From assembly GCF_015714725.1 (NCBI RefSeq), contig NZ_WBKM01000179.1, positions 1-64,000 of the forward strand: DNA of 64,000 bases, written 5' to 3'. Below, piece after piece: positions 26,846 to 36,562 of the stretch; within the stretch, counting starts at the first letter, position 1; every line of letters begins with the position of its first letter. The DNA is from Nostoc sp. WHI. Lineage in GTDB: Bacteria > Cyanobacteriota > Cyanobacteriia > Cyanobacteriales > Nostocaceae. Under the pieces are notes generated by a model. That model was given only the letters and a program-made list of their open reading frames with translations. It searched no databases and was not told where the DNA came from. Made by a program: the position numbers and the translations under genes.

Positions 26846-28615
26846 ATGCAGATGGATTGGATTAGCTTACTCAAAGCTCAACAAGCTGACTTCCTTCAAC
26901 GTGTGAAAAAACCCAAAACTTATGACTTATCTTTGCTGGAAAGTCAAGTTAAAGGTTGTCACACTGAAATTATGGCCTTTTGGGGCGAGCCTTTGGCAAA
27001 ACTCCAAGAGCTTTCTCGCCAACAAGCAGAAGTTCTCGCCAAAAATCCGCCGCCTACTCCGCCTGAATATCCTGAGCCTCTTGACTGGACGATGCCTTTT
27101 CCCAAATATTTCCAGCAACAAGCCCAAGATTATCTTTTGCGGGAGCAAATCGTTGATTGCGTGATTACTGAACGCTTGGGCAAGTTGGTAAAAAAGGTGT
27201 CACAAGATACGTTGCAAAACATGATTTTAGATGATGAAGGAAATTTGTGTGGCGAAAGCAAATTTTCTTATGTACTAAAAGATAATCCTCAGCTAAGTGT
27301 TCAAGTTTATGTTGCTGATGGAGAAAGTTTTAATGGGATTAAAAAAGACAAAATTAGGTGGTCGGTTACTCAAGAAGATTTAAAAAATCACCAAGTATTA
27401 ATTTTTCTGTGTTTGTTTTATCCATATACAGGTAGTTTAGGATACGAAAAACAAAGCATAATTACAGGTTTTTTACCTACAAATCAAATTGAATTTACTG
27501 AACCAAAACTCTACATTAGTCCGAGTAACTTGTTGTATGCGGGGGGGTTGAGTTGGTATTTAGAATCACTTCTTGGGAAAAAAGACGCGTCACCAGTAAT
27601 TAATGAGAGAACGATCGCAGAGACAATACAAACTCTACCATCAGAACATTGCCTTAAGGGTATAGTAGGTGATTGGGAATGCTGGCAAACTTTGAAAGGA
27701 CACACCAGAGGAATTAATTGCCTAGCTTTTAGTTCAGGATGTAAGAATGGCAAAACTTTACCCATATTGGCAAGTGGTAGTCGTGGAGAAACAAAGCTAT
27801 GGGATCTAACTAGGGGTGAATTAATAGATACATTGTCAGAGTATCCTTGGGTGATGTCTGGGCTGGTGGATGAAGTGAATTCCCTAGCCTTTAGTTCAGA
27901 TGGACAAACTTTAGTGAGTTGCGGTGCAGATTCCACAATTAAAATTTGGCACGTAGGCGCTTTAGACTTGATAGATATTTTACACAAACATAATGGAGTA
28001 GTGCGGTGCGCTGCTTTCACCCCCGATGGTAGAATGTTAGCCACTGGCGGAGATGACAGAAAAATTCTGTTTTGGGATTTGATGCAACGTCAGGTTGCGA
28101 TCGCACTCTCTTTAGATGATACAGCTGCTCATTCGCTGGTTTTAAGCCGAGATGGGCAAACTGTGGTTACAGGCAGCTATCGCAAAATCAAAGTCTGGCG
28201 CACCTTACCCAAGACTGGGATAAAAAGTTTAAAGGACGCGCAACCACTGCATACCCTCATGGGTCATTCTCATATCGTTCGTTCCTTAGCAATCAGTGCA
28301 GATGCTAAACTGCTGGTAAGTGGCAGTTGGGATCAAACGATTAAAATTTGGCATTTGGAGACTGGGGAATTACTTCATACTCTTAAAGGACATAAGGATA
28401 GAGTATATGCGATCGCTTTAAGTCCCAATGGACAAATTATTGCCAGTGGTAGTGCCGATAAAACAATCAAATTGTGGCATCTACAAACAGGAGAATTGCT
28501 GGGTACTTTTACTGGTCATACTAACACAGTTACAGCATTAGCTTTTACAGTCTCCGGTGAAATGTTGGTTAGCGGCAGTTTAGATAAAACAATTAAAATT
28601 TGGCAACGAAATTAA
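26846..28615 (+). CDS. WD40-repeat protein
   Basis: The 589-residue protein has an N-terminal domain of about 270 residues that I do not recognise (Pro-rich NPPPTPPEYPEPLDW near residue 66) followed by WD40 repeats. From about residue 278 to the end there are seven repeats with the usual pattern GH...V..LAFSPDG..LASGS.D.TIKLW (for example CWQTLKGHTRGINCLAF and HTLKGHKDRVYAIALSPNGQIIASGSADKTIKLW). The repeats make a seven-bladed propeller scaffold. Cytoplasmic location is likely, as no signal is seen. Partners are unknown. MDWISLL at 26852 is another possible start. Confidence 0.85.
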   Translation: MQMDWISLLKAQQADFLQRVKKPKTYDLSLLESQVKGCHTEIMAFWGEPLAKLQELSRQQAEVLAKNPPPTPPEYPEPLDWTMPFPKYFQQQAQDYLLREQIVDCVITERLGKLVKKVSQDTLQNMILDDEGNLCGESKFSYVLKDNPQLSVQVYVADGESFNGIKKDKIRWSVTQEDLKNHQVLIFLCLFYPYTGSLGYEKQSIITGFLPTNQIEFTEPKLYISPSNLLYAGGLSWYLESLLGKKDASPVINERTIAETIQTLPSEHCLKGIVGDWECWQTLKGHTRGINCLAFSSGCKNGKTLPILASGSRGETKLWDLTRGELIDTLSEYPWVMSGLVDEVNSLAFSSDGQTLVSCGADSTIKIWHVGALDLIDILHKHNGVVRCAAFTPDGRMLATGGDDRKILFWDLMQRQVAIALSLDDTAAHSLVLSRDGQTVVTGSYRKIKVWRTLPKTGIKSLKDAQPLHTLMGHSHIVRSLAISADAKLLVSGSWDQTIKIWHLETGELLHTLKGHKDRVYAIALSPNGQIIASGSADKTIKLWHLQTGELLGTFTGHTNTVTALAFTVSGEMLVSGSLDKTIKIWQRN

Positions 28616-28761
28616 AACTAATTCGTAATTGATGAGTCTTTCAACTCCATTTAATGATAATGAGTCTTTGAGATTTATATTCCTAACTATTAAATAATTC
28701 TGGGTATCCAAACCTGCAATCAAGACTTTTTCAAACCAGGATTATTTGTGGCGTGATTGGC

Positions 28762-29235
28762 TTATGTAATAATTTCATGTTTTCTGCCATTATATTGATT
28801 AAATATTGAGCGATGGGATGAATAACCAAATTCATCATCTCGTTCTTCATATTGTTGAATCCAATTCTGTAGAAACTCAAATGTTTGTGCTTGCTCCTCG
28901 GTTGATTTAAATTTGTGCGGTTCCCAAGGACGATTGCGGTTATTTTCAAGACACTTATTAATGCCGGGATTTAGGAAATAGATTTCAGTCGAGAATTCGA
29001 TAGCAGCTTTGATTAGTGTACTGTAGCAGCCTTCAATTACCCAAGAAATATTATTTTCTATGAAGTCTCGTAGATCCTTTGCTGAATCTTTTTGAGGACG
29101 CCGTATAGCAACTTGATTTGGTTCCCAGACTATAGTATCGAGATCAAGAATTGGAATCCTCAAGTCTTTACCAAGTCTATTTGCAAGAGTACTTTTTCCC
29201 GAACCGGAATTGCCAAATATTAAAATTCGATGCAT
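28762..29235 (-). CDS. P-loop kinase-like ATPase
   Basis: The 157-residue protein starts with MHRILIFGNSGSGKSTLANRLG (Walker A GNSGSGKST) and has ILDLDTIVWEPNQ, typical of adenylate-kinase/FlaR-like small P-loop proteins. A later block INKCLENNRNRPWEPHKFKSTEEQ fits the same family, where an Arg is used in phosphate binding. The substrate is unknown; some homologues are annotated as DNA-topology-modulation FlaR-like or shikimate-kinase-like proteins. It is shorter than typical adenylate kinases. Confidence 0.78.
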   Translation of the reverse strand: MHRILIFGNSGSGKSTLANRLGKDLRIPILDLDTIVWEPNQVAIRRPQKDSAKDLRDFIENNISWVIEGCYSTLIKAAIEFSTEIYFLNPGINKCLENNRNRPWEPHKFKSTEEQAQTFEFLQNWIQQYEERDDEFGYSSHRSIFNQYNGRKHEIIT

Positions 29236-29358
29236 TGTGGTGAATGTAATTAAGTACGGTGCGTTAGTCTACGGGATAACACACACTACATTTAAATTCC
29301 TTAACATAACTTGAAATATTAGCGCCAACTTACTTAGATAAAGTCAAATTTAATAAGT

Positions 29359-29605
29359 AAAAGCTTATTTGACTTACTCAAACTCCAGTTTGCTTACTCA
29401 TTTTGGTGTTTTCCGCAAGCAAAAGCTTATTTGACTTACTCAAACCCTAGTTTGCTTACTCATTTTGGTGTTTTCTGCAAGCAAAAGCTTATTTGACTTA
29501 CTCGAAAGCTTATTTGACTTACTCAAACCCTAGTTTGCTTACTCATTTCGGTGTTTTCCGCAAGCAAAAGCTTATTTGACTTACTCGAAAGCTTATTTGA
29601 CTTAC
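29359..29605. repeat. 62-bp tandem repeat
   Basis: Three copies of a 62-bp unit (AAAAGCTTATTTGACTTACT, then AAACCCTAGTTTGCTTACTC, then TTTGGTGTTTTCCGCAAGC) at 29359, 29421 and within 29483-29565. The third copy carries an extra 21-bp internal duplication of the GCTTATTTGACTTACTC part; a partial fourth copy follows. All spacers are identical in kind, so this is not a CRISPR array. Confidence 0.85.
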
Positions 29606-29678
29606 TCATTTCAGTAAATCACATACTCATTAAAGTAATTCACACACTAGTGACAACTATCCCCATTTTCCTCGTTTC

Positions 29679-29839
29679 CTCGTTCCCATGCTCTGCATGG
29701 GAATGCATTCATTGAGACTCTGACTCAATGTCTGACTAAAAGCAGCAGCCCCTAATCAGCCATTCCCATGCTCTGCATAGGAACGAGAGAACAATGGGAA
29801 AATCGAGCTTTTTTCGACTTGTGTGTACACCGTAGTTTT
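29679..29839. repeat. interspersed intergenic element, copy 1
   Basis: Element with CTCGTTCCCATGCTCTGCAT at the left and GGAACGAGAGAAC on the right, ending in ACTTGTGTGTACACCGTAG. The same overall order (CTCGTTCCCA, GGAACGAGGAAAG, ACTTGTGTGTACACAGTAG) recurs at 33735-33896. The GTGTGTACAC core is the best conserved part. Confidence 0.7.
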
Positions 29840-29905
29840 CATAAAGAGAAAGGCGACTGGCGTGCAGTTTATAACCGCCGATTTAACGTTAAGTTTATTT
29901 TTGAA

Positions 29906-30871
29906 TCACAATATTTCCTGCATTTTAGCATAGGCTTCATAAACGCCCTTCACGTTGTACCAGTTGAGGAAAATCCGAGCAATTTCTAAAGCCAATTGAG
30001 GTTTGCCTAAGTTAATTAACCATTGCAAAAAAGGTGCCATTGTCCGTTCATTCAGTGCGCCATTGAGTGACAAAATGCCCCAAAGTAACCGATGTAGCCA
30101 AGTCATTTGAATCATCATTCGCACTTCCCATGTGGGATGCTTTTGATAAAATAAAACTCCCATACGTCCACGTTGAATTTCTTGGTCAATCAATCGAGGG
30201 ATTTGCTCTAATTTAAATGCTGGATGCCAGTGATACCCGACGGCTTCTGGACATTTAATTAGTTTCAAATCTAGTTTTTTTAGCCGTACACCTAGCTCTA
30301 AATCTTCCCAGCCATAGAGTTGAAACTTAGTATCAAAAAGTCCAGCTTTTTCTAACCAATGTTTGGGAATTGCGACATTTCCCGTAGCAAAAAAAGCTGC
30401 GGAAAAATCTGTTACTTTGTAGGGTTCAGCAGTTGGGTGATCAAAATTGCAAGTATTGATAACTGCACCGTAAGTAAAAAAGCGATCGCTTCCCAATTTC
30501 TCTTTTCCTTGCACTAATGCGTTACCATGAGCTTGCAAGAACTTTTCCAGCACCACTAAATCACTATCAATAAAGATAATTGTGTCTCCTAGCGCCTGTT
30601 CTACCCCCAAATTTCGAGCCGCAGCCGCGCCAGCATGGTTTTGCTGAAACCATCGGACATGGGGAAACTCTTCTTTGTGTTCTGCTAACCAATCCAATGT
30701 GCCATCAGTAGAACCATCATCCACCAAGACAATCTCGTAACCAATAACTGAACTTGGCTGACTCAACTCCTGCATTTCCAAGGCACGGAGGCACTTTTCC
30801 AAAATCGGTTGGCGATTATAAGTCGGTATTACAACGCTGAAAAACACAGTTTCACCCACAACACTACCCAT
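29906..30871 (-). CDS. family 2 glycosyltransferase
   Basis: The 321-residue protein is a GT2 (GT-A fold) transferase: FFSVVIPTYNRQPILEKCLRAL at the start, IVLVDDGSTDGTLDWL, AGAAAARNLG, and IIFIDSDLVV, the nucleotide-binding DxD-type motif. FQLYGWEDLELGVRLKK supplies the ED of the catalytic base region. Lack of membrane segments suggests a peripheral protein. Acceptor and sugar are unknown. A Pho-box-like triplet lies about 85 bp upstream but points toward phoX (inference). Confidence 0.88.
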   Translation of the reverse strand: MGSVVGETVFFSVVIPTYNRQPILEKCLRALEMQELSQPSSVIGYEIVLVDDGSTDGTLDWLAEHKEEFPHVRWFQQNHAGAAAARNLGVEQALGDTIIFIDSDLVVLEKFLQAHGNALVQGKEKLGSDRFFTYGAVINTCNFDHPTAEPYKVTDFSAAFFATGNVAIPKHWLEKAGLFDTKFQLYGWEDLELGVRLKKLDLKLIKCPEAVGYHWHPAFKLEQIPRLIDQEIQRGRMGVLFYQKHPTWEVRMMIQMTWLHRLLWGILSLNGALNERTMAPFLQWLINLGKPQLALEIARIFLNWYNVKGVYEAYAKMQEIL

Positions 30872-30953
30872 CTCCAGGATAGGACAGATGGGGCGCTGAC
30901 GCTGTTCCTTACCTGATTCTGCTTACGTAGAACTCAAGGTTTAATAATTCTTA

Positions 30954-30983
30954 GTTAATTAACATATAACCTCAACTTAACTT
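30954..30983 (+). promoter_or_regulatory. Pho-box-like PhoB-type site
   Basis: Three 8-mers, GTTAATTA, TATAACCT and CTTAACTT, spaced 3 bp apart (11-bp period). This fits the cyanobacterial Pho box of PyTTAAPyPy(T/A) repeats, bound by the SphR/PhoB-type regulator. It lies 318 bp upstream of the first phoX and 83 bp upstream of the divergent GT2 gene. The match is by eye, and the distance to phoX is long. Confidence 0.6.
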
Positions 30984-31009
30984 TTGTAAACTATTTTTAA
31001 TAAAAAAAA

Positions 31010-31039
31010 GATCCCGACTTCTTTAAGAAGTCGGGGATC
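31010..31039. repeat. hairpin repeat (AAGTCGGGGATC type)
   Basis: Inverted repeat GATCCCGACTTC / GAAGTCGGGGATC. On the minus strand it is followed by a run of T, but no leftward gene ends here, so it is more likely an intergenic repeat than a terminator. Confidence 0.6.
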
Positions 31040-31301
31040 TGACGCCTCTCGGTGTTACAAATCAAATAGGATTGCTATATAACGGTTTGCAACTGCCTAG
31101 ATTATAGATGTGCTACACTAGCCCATGCTTCATTTAAATGAGAATCGCTATAAACCAGGCAATTAATCTTTAATTTCTTAATAAGAATAGATTATTAGTT
31201 ATTTAAAACGTGCCGAATTTCATAAACTTAAGAGTTTCTGATGTTAATTAAGTAGAATTCTTTTCTAGTAAGTTTTTGCTGTCACACCAGAGGAAAGTTT
31301 A

Positions 31302-33638
31302 ATGTCTAAATTGAGTCGCAGACAAATTTTAATATTTTTTGCTGGCGGTGCTGGTGCTGCTTTGGGAAGCACACTTTTGAAAGGTTGTGTCAGCACTCAA
31401 GAAGTCAAAACTGCGTCATTGGGCTTTACACCTGTACGTTTACCACATCCCCTACCAATTTATCAACAGCAGACAAATTTCTTGCCAACAAAAATTGGTG
31501 AGGGAGAAGTAGTTAATGTATCTGCGGATGTAAAGTTAAGTAGCTACAACATTATTGATGATGTGGTAGTACCACCAGAGTATGAACGTTATGTAATTGC
31601 CAGTTGGGGCGATCGCGTCTTTCCTAACAAAGATGATTATTTCGGTTATAATAACGATTTCACTGCTTTTATTCCCCTTGATCAAACTAATGATGTCGGG
31701 TATTTATGGGTCAATCATGAATACGTTAGTTTTCCATTTTCTACCTTATTACTAGAAGATTCCTCTGATCTTAAAGGACTGCCCGATGCATTTGAAAACG
31801 TCATCGGCTGGGCTTTACCCACTAGCCGAAATATTGAAGTTGAAGGGGAATCTTTATATAATCAAGGCGGATCAATTATCCGCATCTCTCGCAGTAATAC
31901 CAGTAAACGTTTTGCTGTGGTCAAAGATGCCAAAAATCGCCGCATTCATGGTCTTTCTGGGTTGGGAATCAATAGCCAACGAAATGATAACTACAAAAAC
32001 CTCACTGCTTGGGGAAGTCGCAACCACCAGAAAGGTGATCAAAATTATTTAATCGCAACTGGCCCAGCAGCAACGGAAGTTTTTAATCTCAGTTCTGATC
32101 AACTAGGTAATAAAATTATTGGTACCGCCTTTAACTGTTCTGGCGGCAAAACTCCTTGGGGCACAATCTTATCTGCGGAAGAGAACTTCCAAAATAGCGT
32201 CACCGAAGGAGTCAAAGCTAATGGGACTCAGACAGAATACAAAGATAAAAGTATCGGCAAGACTTTTGGTTTAGTAGGAGAAAAATACGGCTGGATTGTC
32301 GAAATTGACCCGAACAATCCAGAATTTCGCCCTCGCAAACACACTTGGTTAGGTCGTTATCACCATGAAAATGTTGCCCTGCGTGTTGAACAAGGCAAGA
32401 AATTAGTTGCTTATTTGGGTGATGACAGACGTGGGGGACACACTTGGAAATTTGTCAGTGCAAGCACTATCTCTTCCCCAACCAGTAAAACTAACAGTAA
32501 CTTGTGGGAAAAAGGGACTTTGTATGTTGCCAGTTATAATCCAGACGGTACAGGTAAATGGATACCGTTACTCTTAACTACTGCTACCAATCCAATTACG
32601 CCCACAATTTTATCTTCTGTAGAATTTGCGGCGTTGCAGAAAGTCCAAAAAGAAGGTCTTTTATCACTGCCAAGACGTAATGGCATTGCAGGTCAAACCG
32701 AAGATGGTGGTATGTTTAAATGCGATCGCACTAACGAAGCAAAAGCACTACCTGATTATCAAAATAAGAAACTATCTGACTTCTACTCTACCCAAGGTGC
32801 AGTTCTTAGTGATGCCTTTTTAGCTGCAAACTTAGTCGGGGGAACTCCCACCGCCCGTCCAGAAGATATAGAGGTACATCCAACCACCAAAGAAGTTTTC
32901 ATTGCCTATACTGATGGTGCCCCAGGTAGCGATGGTTATCCTGATTCGCGGATTTTCCAAGTTGCCAAGTTAAGTAAAGATGCTAACGGCACTCAGCAAT
33001 CAGGAGGACTGTACAAGATTATTGAAGATAGTGCCGATGCTACAGGTTTAACCTTCAAGTGGCAGAAATTTGCCCAAGGTGGCGAAGCTGGATCGTTATC
33101 TGGTGCTGGTTTTGCCAATGTAGATAATCTACTGTTTGACGATGAAGCAAATGTTTGGGGTGTCACAGATATGTCTACCGGCACTCACAATGGTTTTGAT
33201 GTTGGCGCTGAAGGTAAGCAAACCAAAATCGATCACACAGTTAGCGGTAATGTTTCTGATTTTACAGGAGTATTTGGTAATAACTGGCTGTTTTTTATTC
33301 CGACCAGTGGCGCTAATGCTGGACGAGTAATACCCTTTGCCTATGGGCCAGTGCGTTGCGAAATGACAGGGCCAAGTTTCGTAGGAGATACACTGATTCT
33401 TTCAGTACAGCATCCCGGTGAAGATTGTCCAATTAACGATGGCACAATGTTAAGCCGCAGCATTGAACTACTAGATTTAAACGGCACTACATTTAATCAA
33501 ACTCGGAGTTTACCTCGTGGTAGTAGTTGGCCGAGTAATATCTCAAAAACTGATGGTGGTAAAGAGCAATCTACAGGTGTTCCTCGACCATCTGTAATTG
33601 GTATCCGCCCTAAAAATTCTCGCAGCAAGTTTATTTAA
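31302..33638 (+). CDS. phoX: PhoX-type alkaline phosphatase (DUF839), copy 1
   Basis: The 778-residue protein starts MSKLSRRQILIFFAGGAGAALG, a twin-arginine (Tat) signal (SRRQ) with Cys downstream (LLKGC). The mature part matches the PhoX/DUF839 family: HGLSGLGINSQR, NCSGGKTPWGTILSAEEN, KYGWIVEIDP, ARPEDIEVHPTTKEVFIAYTDGAPG and MTGPSFVGDTLILSVQHPGED. PhoX enzymes are calcium/iron-dependent monoesterases exported to the periplasm for phosphate scavenging. It is followed within about 575 bp by a close paralogue. Start preceded by AGAGGAAAG. Confidence 0.9.
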   Translation: MSKLSRRQILIFFAGGAGAALGSTLLKGCVSTQEVKTASLGFTPVRLPHPLPIYQQQTNFLPTKIGEGEVVNVSADVKLSSYNIIDDVVVPPEYERYVIASWGDRVFPNKDDYFGYNNDFTAFIPLDQTNDVGYLWVNHEYVSFPFSTLLLEDSSDLKGLPDAFENVIGWALPTSRNIEVEGESLYNQGGSIIRISRSNTSKRFAVVKDAKNRRIHGLSGLGINSQRNDNYKNLTAWGSRNHQKGDQNYLIATGPAATEVFNLSSDQLGNKIIGTAFNCSGGKTPWGTILSAEENFQNSVTEGVKANGTQTEYKDKSIGKTFGLVGEKYGWIVEIDPNNPEFRPRKHTWLGRYHHENVALRVEQGKKLVAYLGDDRRGGHTWKFVSASTISSPTSKTNSNLWEKGTLYVASYNPDGTGKWIPLLLTTATNPITPTILSSVEFAALQKVQKEGLLSLPRRNGIAGQTEDGGMFKCDRTNEAKALPDYQNKKLSDFYSTQGAVLSDAFLAANLVGGTPTARPEDIEVHPTTKEVFIAYTDGAPGSDGYPDSRIFQVAKLSKDANGTQQSGGLYKIIEDSADATGLTFKWQKFAQGGEAGSLSGAGFANVDNLLFDDEANVWGVTDMSTGTHNGFDVGAEGKQTKIDHTVSGNVSDFTGVFGNNWLFFIPTSGANAGRVIPFAYGPVRCEMTGPSFVGDTLILSVQHPGEDCPINDGTMLSRSIELLDLNGTTFNQTRSLPRGSSWPSNISKTDGGKEQSTGVPRPSVIGIRPKNSRSKFI

Positions 33639-33734
33639 TAACTATATTTTCTTTTCAGCAAAGCTTTGAAAAATAGTGCGATCGCCTTCAGTGAAATTTT
33701 TTGCCCAGAGGATTTATCTCTGGGCTTATTTTCT

Positions 33735-33896
33735 CTCGTTCCCAGTCTCAGACTGGGAATGTATTCCGAGAGGCTCTGCCTCCAGTTAGACAATTGAGCC
33801 AGAGACTCAATGAATGCATTCCCAAGCGGCAGCCCAGGAACGAGGAAAGCCTTATCAAGTTAGTTTTTAGGACTTGTGTGTACACAGTAGCTTTTT
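33735..33896. repeat. interspersed intergenic element, copy 2
   Basis: Second member of the element at 29679: CTCGTTCCCAGTCTCAGACT at the left, CCAGGAACGAGGAAAG internally and ACTTGTGTGTACACAGTAGC at the right. It lies between the two phoX genes. Confidence 0.7.
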
Positions 33897-33985
33897 AAGG
33901 CTTGTTCGGGGGGATCAATAAGTGCCTAAAATTACAACCAACCACTTTTCAAACAACCTCTTAGTCAGTTAAAGAATAAATCTCC

Positions 33986-34015
33986 ATTAATCAAAATATA
34001 ACCTGGCGTTAATTT
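33986..34015 (+). promoter_or_regulatory. Pho-box-like PhoB-type site
   Basis: Three 8-mers, ATTAATCA, TATAACCT and GTTAATTT, each spaced 3 bp apart. Central unit identical to that before the first phoX. It lies 198 bp upstream of the second phoX start. Confidence 0.65.
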
Positions 34016-34213
34016 TTGGTGATTAAATTATATGAAAAACTAAAAGAATTTTGTCTAGTTAAGTCACCTAAATAGTAAACAACCTTTTGTTTAATAACAG
34101 GTTACTTGCTATGCAAAATCTATGGCATTTCACATAAACAATTGACGGTTTTTCTGTCAGTAATCAAGATTTGCCTTGACGGAATTTTTGATGTCACAAG
34201 AGAGGAGAGTTTA

Positions 34214-36562
34214 ATGTCTAAATTAAGTCGCAGACAACTTTTAATATTTTTTGGAGGCAGTGCTGGTGCTGCTGTGTTGGGAGACACAATCCTGGATAGT
34301 ATCACCAACATTGCCGAAGCAACATTTAAGCGACTAAGCTTTACACCATTGCGCTTACCTCACCCCCTAGAAATTTATAAATACCAAAAGAATTTCTTGC
34401 CAACAGGAATCGGTCAGGGACAAGTCAAAAATGCATCTAATAATGTTAAGTTAAGTGCCTACAACGTCATTGATGATGTGGTAGTGCCACCAGAGTACGA
34501 ACGTTATGTAATTGTAAGTTGGGGCGATCGCGTATTTCCTAACAGCAGTGATTATTTTGGCTACAACTGTGACTACACAGGTTTTGTTCCCCTTGGTAGA
34601 ACCACAGATGTAGGATATTTGTGGGTTAATCACGAATACGTAAGTTATCCTTTTTCTGATATTGCACCAGGAACTCCTGGTGATATCCCTATAGGGCGCA
34701 CCACCTTTGAATCAGTAATTGGATGGGCTTTACCTGCTGTCAGAGGTCTTGAATTTGACGGAGAAGCTTTATATAACTTAGGCGGATCAATCGTCCGCAT
34801 CTCTCGTCGTAATGCTGACAAGCGTTTTGCTGTTGTTAAAGGTGATGTGAGAAATCGCCGTATTCATGGTCTTTCTGGCTTGGGAATCAATAGCCAAAGA
34901 AGTGATGGATATAAAAATATCACTTCTTGGGGAAGTCGTAGCCACCAAAAAGGCGACCAAAACTATTTAATCGGAACTGGCCCAGCTGCAACTGAAGTAT
35001 TTAACCTCTCCTCCGATGGATTGGGTAACAAAATTATTGGCACCGCTTACAACTGCTCTGGTGGTACAACTCCTTGGGGAACTATTTTAACTGCTGAAGA
35101 AAACTTTCAAGCAGGCGGAGGATTTTTTGTTGGTGTTACAGAATCAGTCAACCCCAATGGGACTCAGACAGGTTACACCGCTGACACTACTGGTACTACC
35201 TTCGGTTTAGTTGGGGAAAAATACGGTTGGATGGTCGAAATTGACCCCGTTAATCCGAATTTCCGCCCTCGCAAACACACTTGGTTAGGTCGTTTCCGCC
35301 ATGAAAACGTTGCCATGCGTGTCGAAGCAGGTAGAAAACTGGTTGCTTACCTGGGTGATGACAGACGTGGGGGACACACTTGGAAATTTGTTAGTACAGG
35401 TACTATTTCCTCGCCAACTAGCAAAGCCAACAGCAGTTTGTGGGAAAGTGGTACATTGTATGTCGCCCGTTACAATACAAACGGCACAGGTCGATGGATA
35501 CCGTTACGTTTATCTACTGATACCAATCCCCTTGCGCCATCGGTAATTTCTTCTGTAGAGTTTGCCGCTTTGGGTTCTGCTCAAAGAAATGGTCGTTTAT
35601 CCCTACCAAGACGCAACGGCATTGCAGGTCAAACCATAGACGGTGGTTTATTCAACTGCGACACCACCAACGAAGTGGCTGCTTTGCCTGGTTATCAAGG
35701 TAAGAAACTATCTAACTTCTATCCTACCCAAGGCGCAATTCTGTCTGATGCCTTCCTAGCAGCAAACTTAGCTGGAGGAACTCCTACAGCTCGCCCAGAA
35801 GATATAGAAGTCCATCCAACCACCAAAGAAGTGTTCATTGCTTATACTGATGGTGCGCCAGGAGGCGATGGCTATCCAGATTCGCGGATTTTCCAGGTTG
35901 CTAAGTTAAGTCCAAATGTTAACGCGACGCAGCAATCAGGAGGATTATACAAGATTATTGAAGATAGTGCTGATGGTACAGGTCTAACCTTCCGTTGGCA
36001 GAGATTCGCTCAGGGTGGAGAAGACGGTTCGGTGTCTGGTGCTGGTTTTGCGAATGTAGATAACTTAGTATTCGACAATCAGGCAAATGTTTGGGGTGTA
36101 ACAGATATGTCTACCAGCACTCACAATGGTTTTAATGTTGGTGCTGCTGGCACTCCAAACCCCATCGACCACACAGCGACTGGTGATGTTTCCAGTTTCA
36201 CAGGAGTTTTTGGTAACAACTGGCTGTTTTATATCCCCACCAAGGGTTCTGATGCTGGAAAAGTAATACCCTTTGCCCAAGGCCCGGTGCGTAGTGAAAT
36301 GACTGGGCCAACTTTTGTGGGAGATACGCTGATTCTTGCAATACAGCATCCTGGTGAAGATTGCCCGATTAACGATGGCACAATACTGAGTCGCAGCATT
36401 GAGTTACTAGATTTAAATGGTACGACCTTCAATCAGGCTCGCACTGTACCTCGTGGTAGTAGTTGGCCTAGTAACATCAATGGTCAACCTAAAGGTAATC
36501 CCCTTCCATCTGTAATTGGTATCCAACGGAAGAATTCAAGTGGCAGTGGCAATTTTATTTAG
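34214..36562 (+). CDS. phoX: PhoX-type alkaline phosphatase (DUF839), copy 2
   Basis: The 782-residue protein is a close paralogue of copy 1. The frame opens earlier at 34106, but the ATG at 34214 (MSKLSRRQLLIFFGGSAGA) has GAGGAG upstream and gives the same Tat signal as the first copy. The signal lacks the Cys of copy 1. Mature blocks (RNRRIHGLSGLGINSQR, NCSGGTTPWGTILTAEEN, PEDIEVHPTTKEVFIAYTDGAPGGDG and EMTGPTFVGDTLILAIQHPGED) match throughout. Tandem duplication with conserved leader and Pho box suggests recent gene amplification. Confidence 0.9.
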   Translation: MSKLSRRQLLIFFGGSAGAAVLGDTILDSITNIAEATFKRLSFTPLRLPHPLEIYKYQKNFLPTGIGQGQVKNASNNVKLSAYNVIDDVVVPPEYERYVIVSWGDRVFPNSSDYFGYNCDYTGFVPLGRTTDVGYLWVNHEYVSYPFSDIAPGTPGDIPIGRTTFESVIGWALPAVRGLEFDGEALYNLGGSIVRISRRNADKRFAVVKGDVRNRRIHGLSGLGINSQRSDGYKNITSWGSRSHQKGDQNYLIGTGPAATEVFNLSSDGLGNKIIGTAYNCSGGTTPWGTILTAEENFQAGGGFFVGVTESVNPNGTQTGYTADTTGTTFGLVGEKYGWMVEIDPVNPNFRPRKHTWLGRFRHENVAMRVEAGRKLVAYLGDDRRGGHTWKFVSTGTISSPTSKANSSLWESGTLYVARYNTNGTGRWIPLRLSTDTNPLAPSVISSVEFAALGSAQRNGRLSLPRRNGIAGQTIDGGLFNCDTTNEVAALPGYQGKKLSNFYPTQGAILSDAFLAANLAGGTPTARPEDIEVHPTTKEVFIAYTDGAPGGDGYPDSRIFQVAKLSPNVNATQQSGGLYKIIEDSADGTGLTFRWQRFAQGGEDGSVSGAGFANVDNLVFDNQANVWGVTDMSTSTHNGFNVGAAGTPNPIDHTATGDVSSFTGVFGNNWLFYIPTKGSDAGKVIPFAQGPVRSEMTGPTFVGDTLILAIQHPGEDCPINDGTILSRSIELLDLNGTTFNQARTVPRGSSWPSNINGQPKGNPLPSVIGIQRKNSSGSGNFI

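Noticed and set aside
29359-29605. Possible CRISPR array
   Set aside because: It is a plain 62-bp tandem repeat without variable spacers.
31010-31039. Terminator for a leftward gene
   Set aside because: No minus-strand gene ends upstream of it; it resembles a dispersed hairpin repeat.
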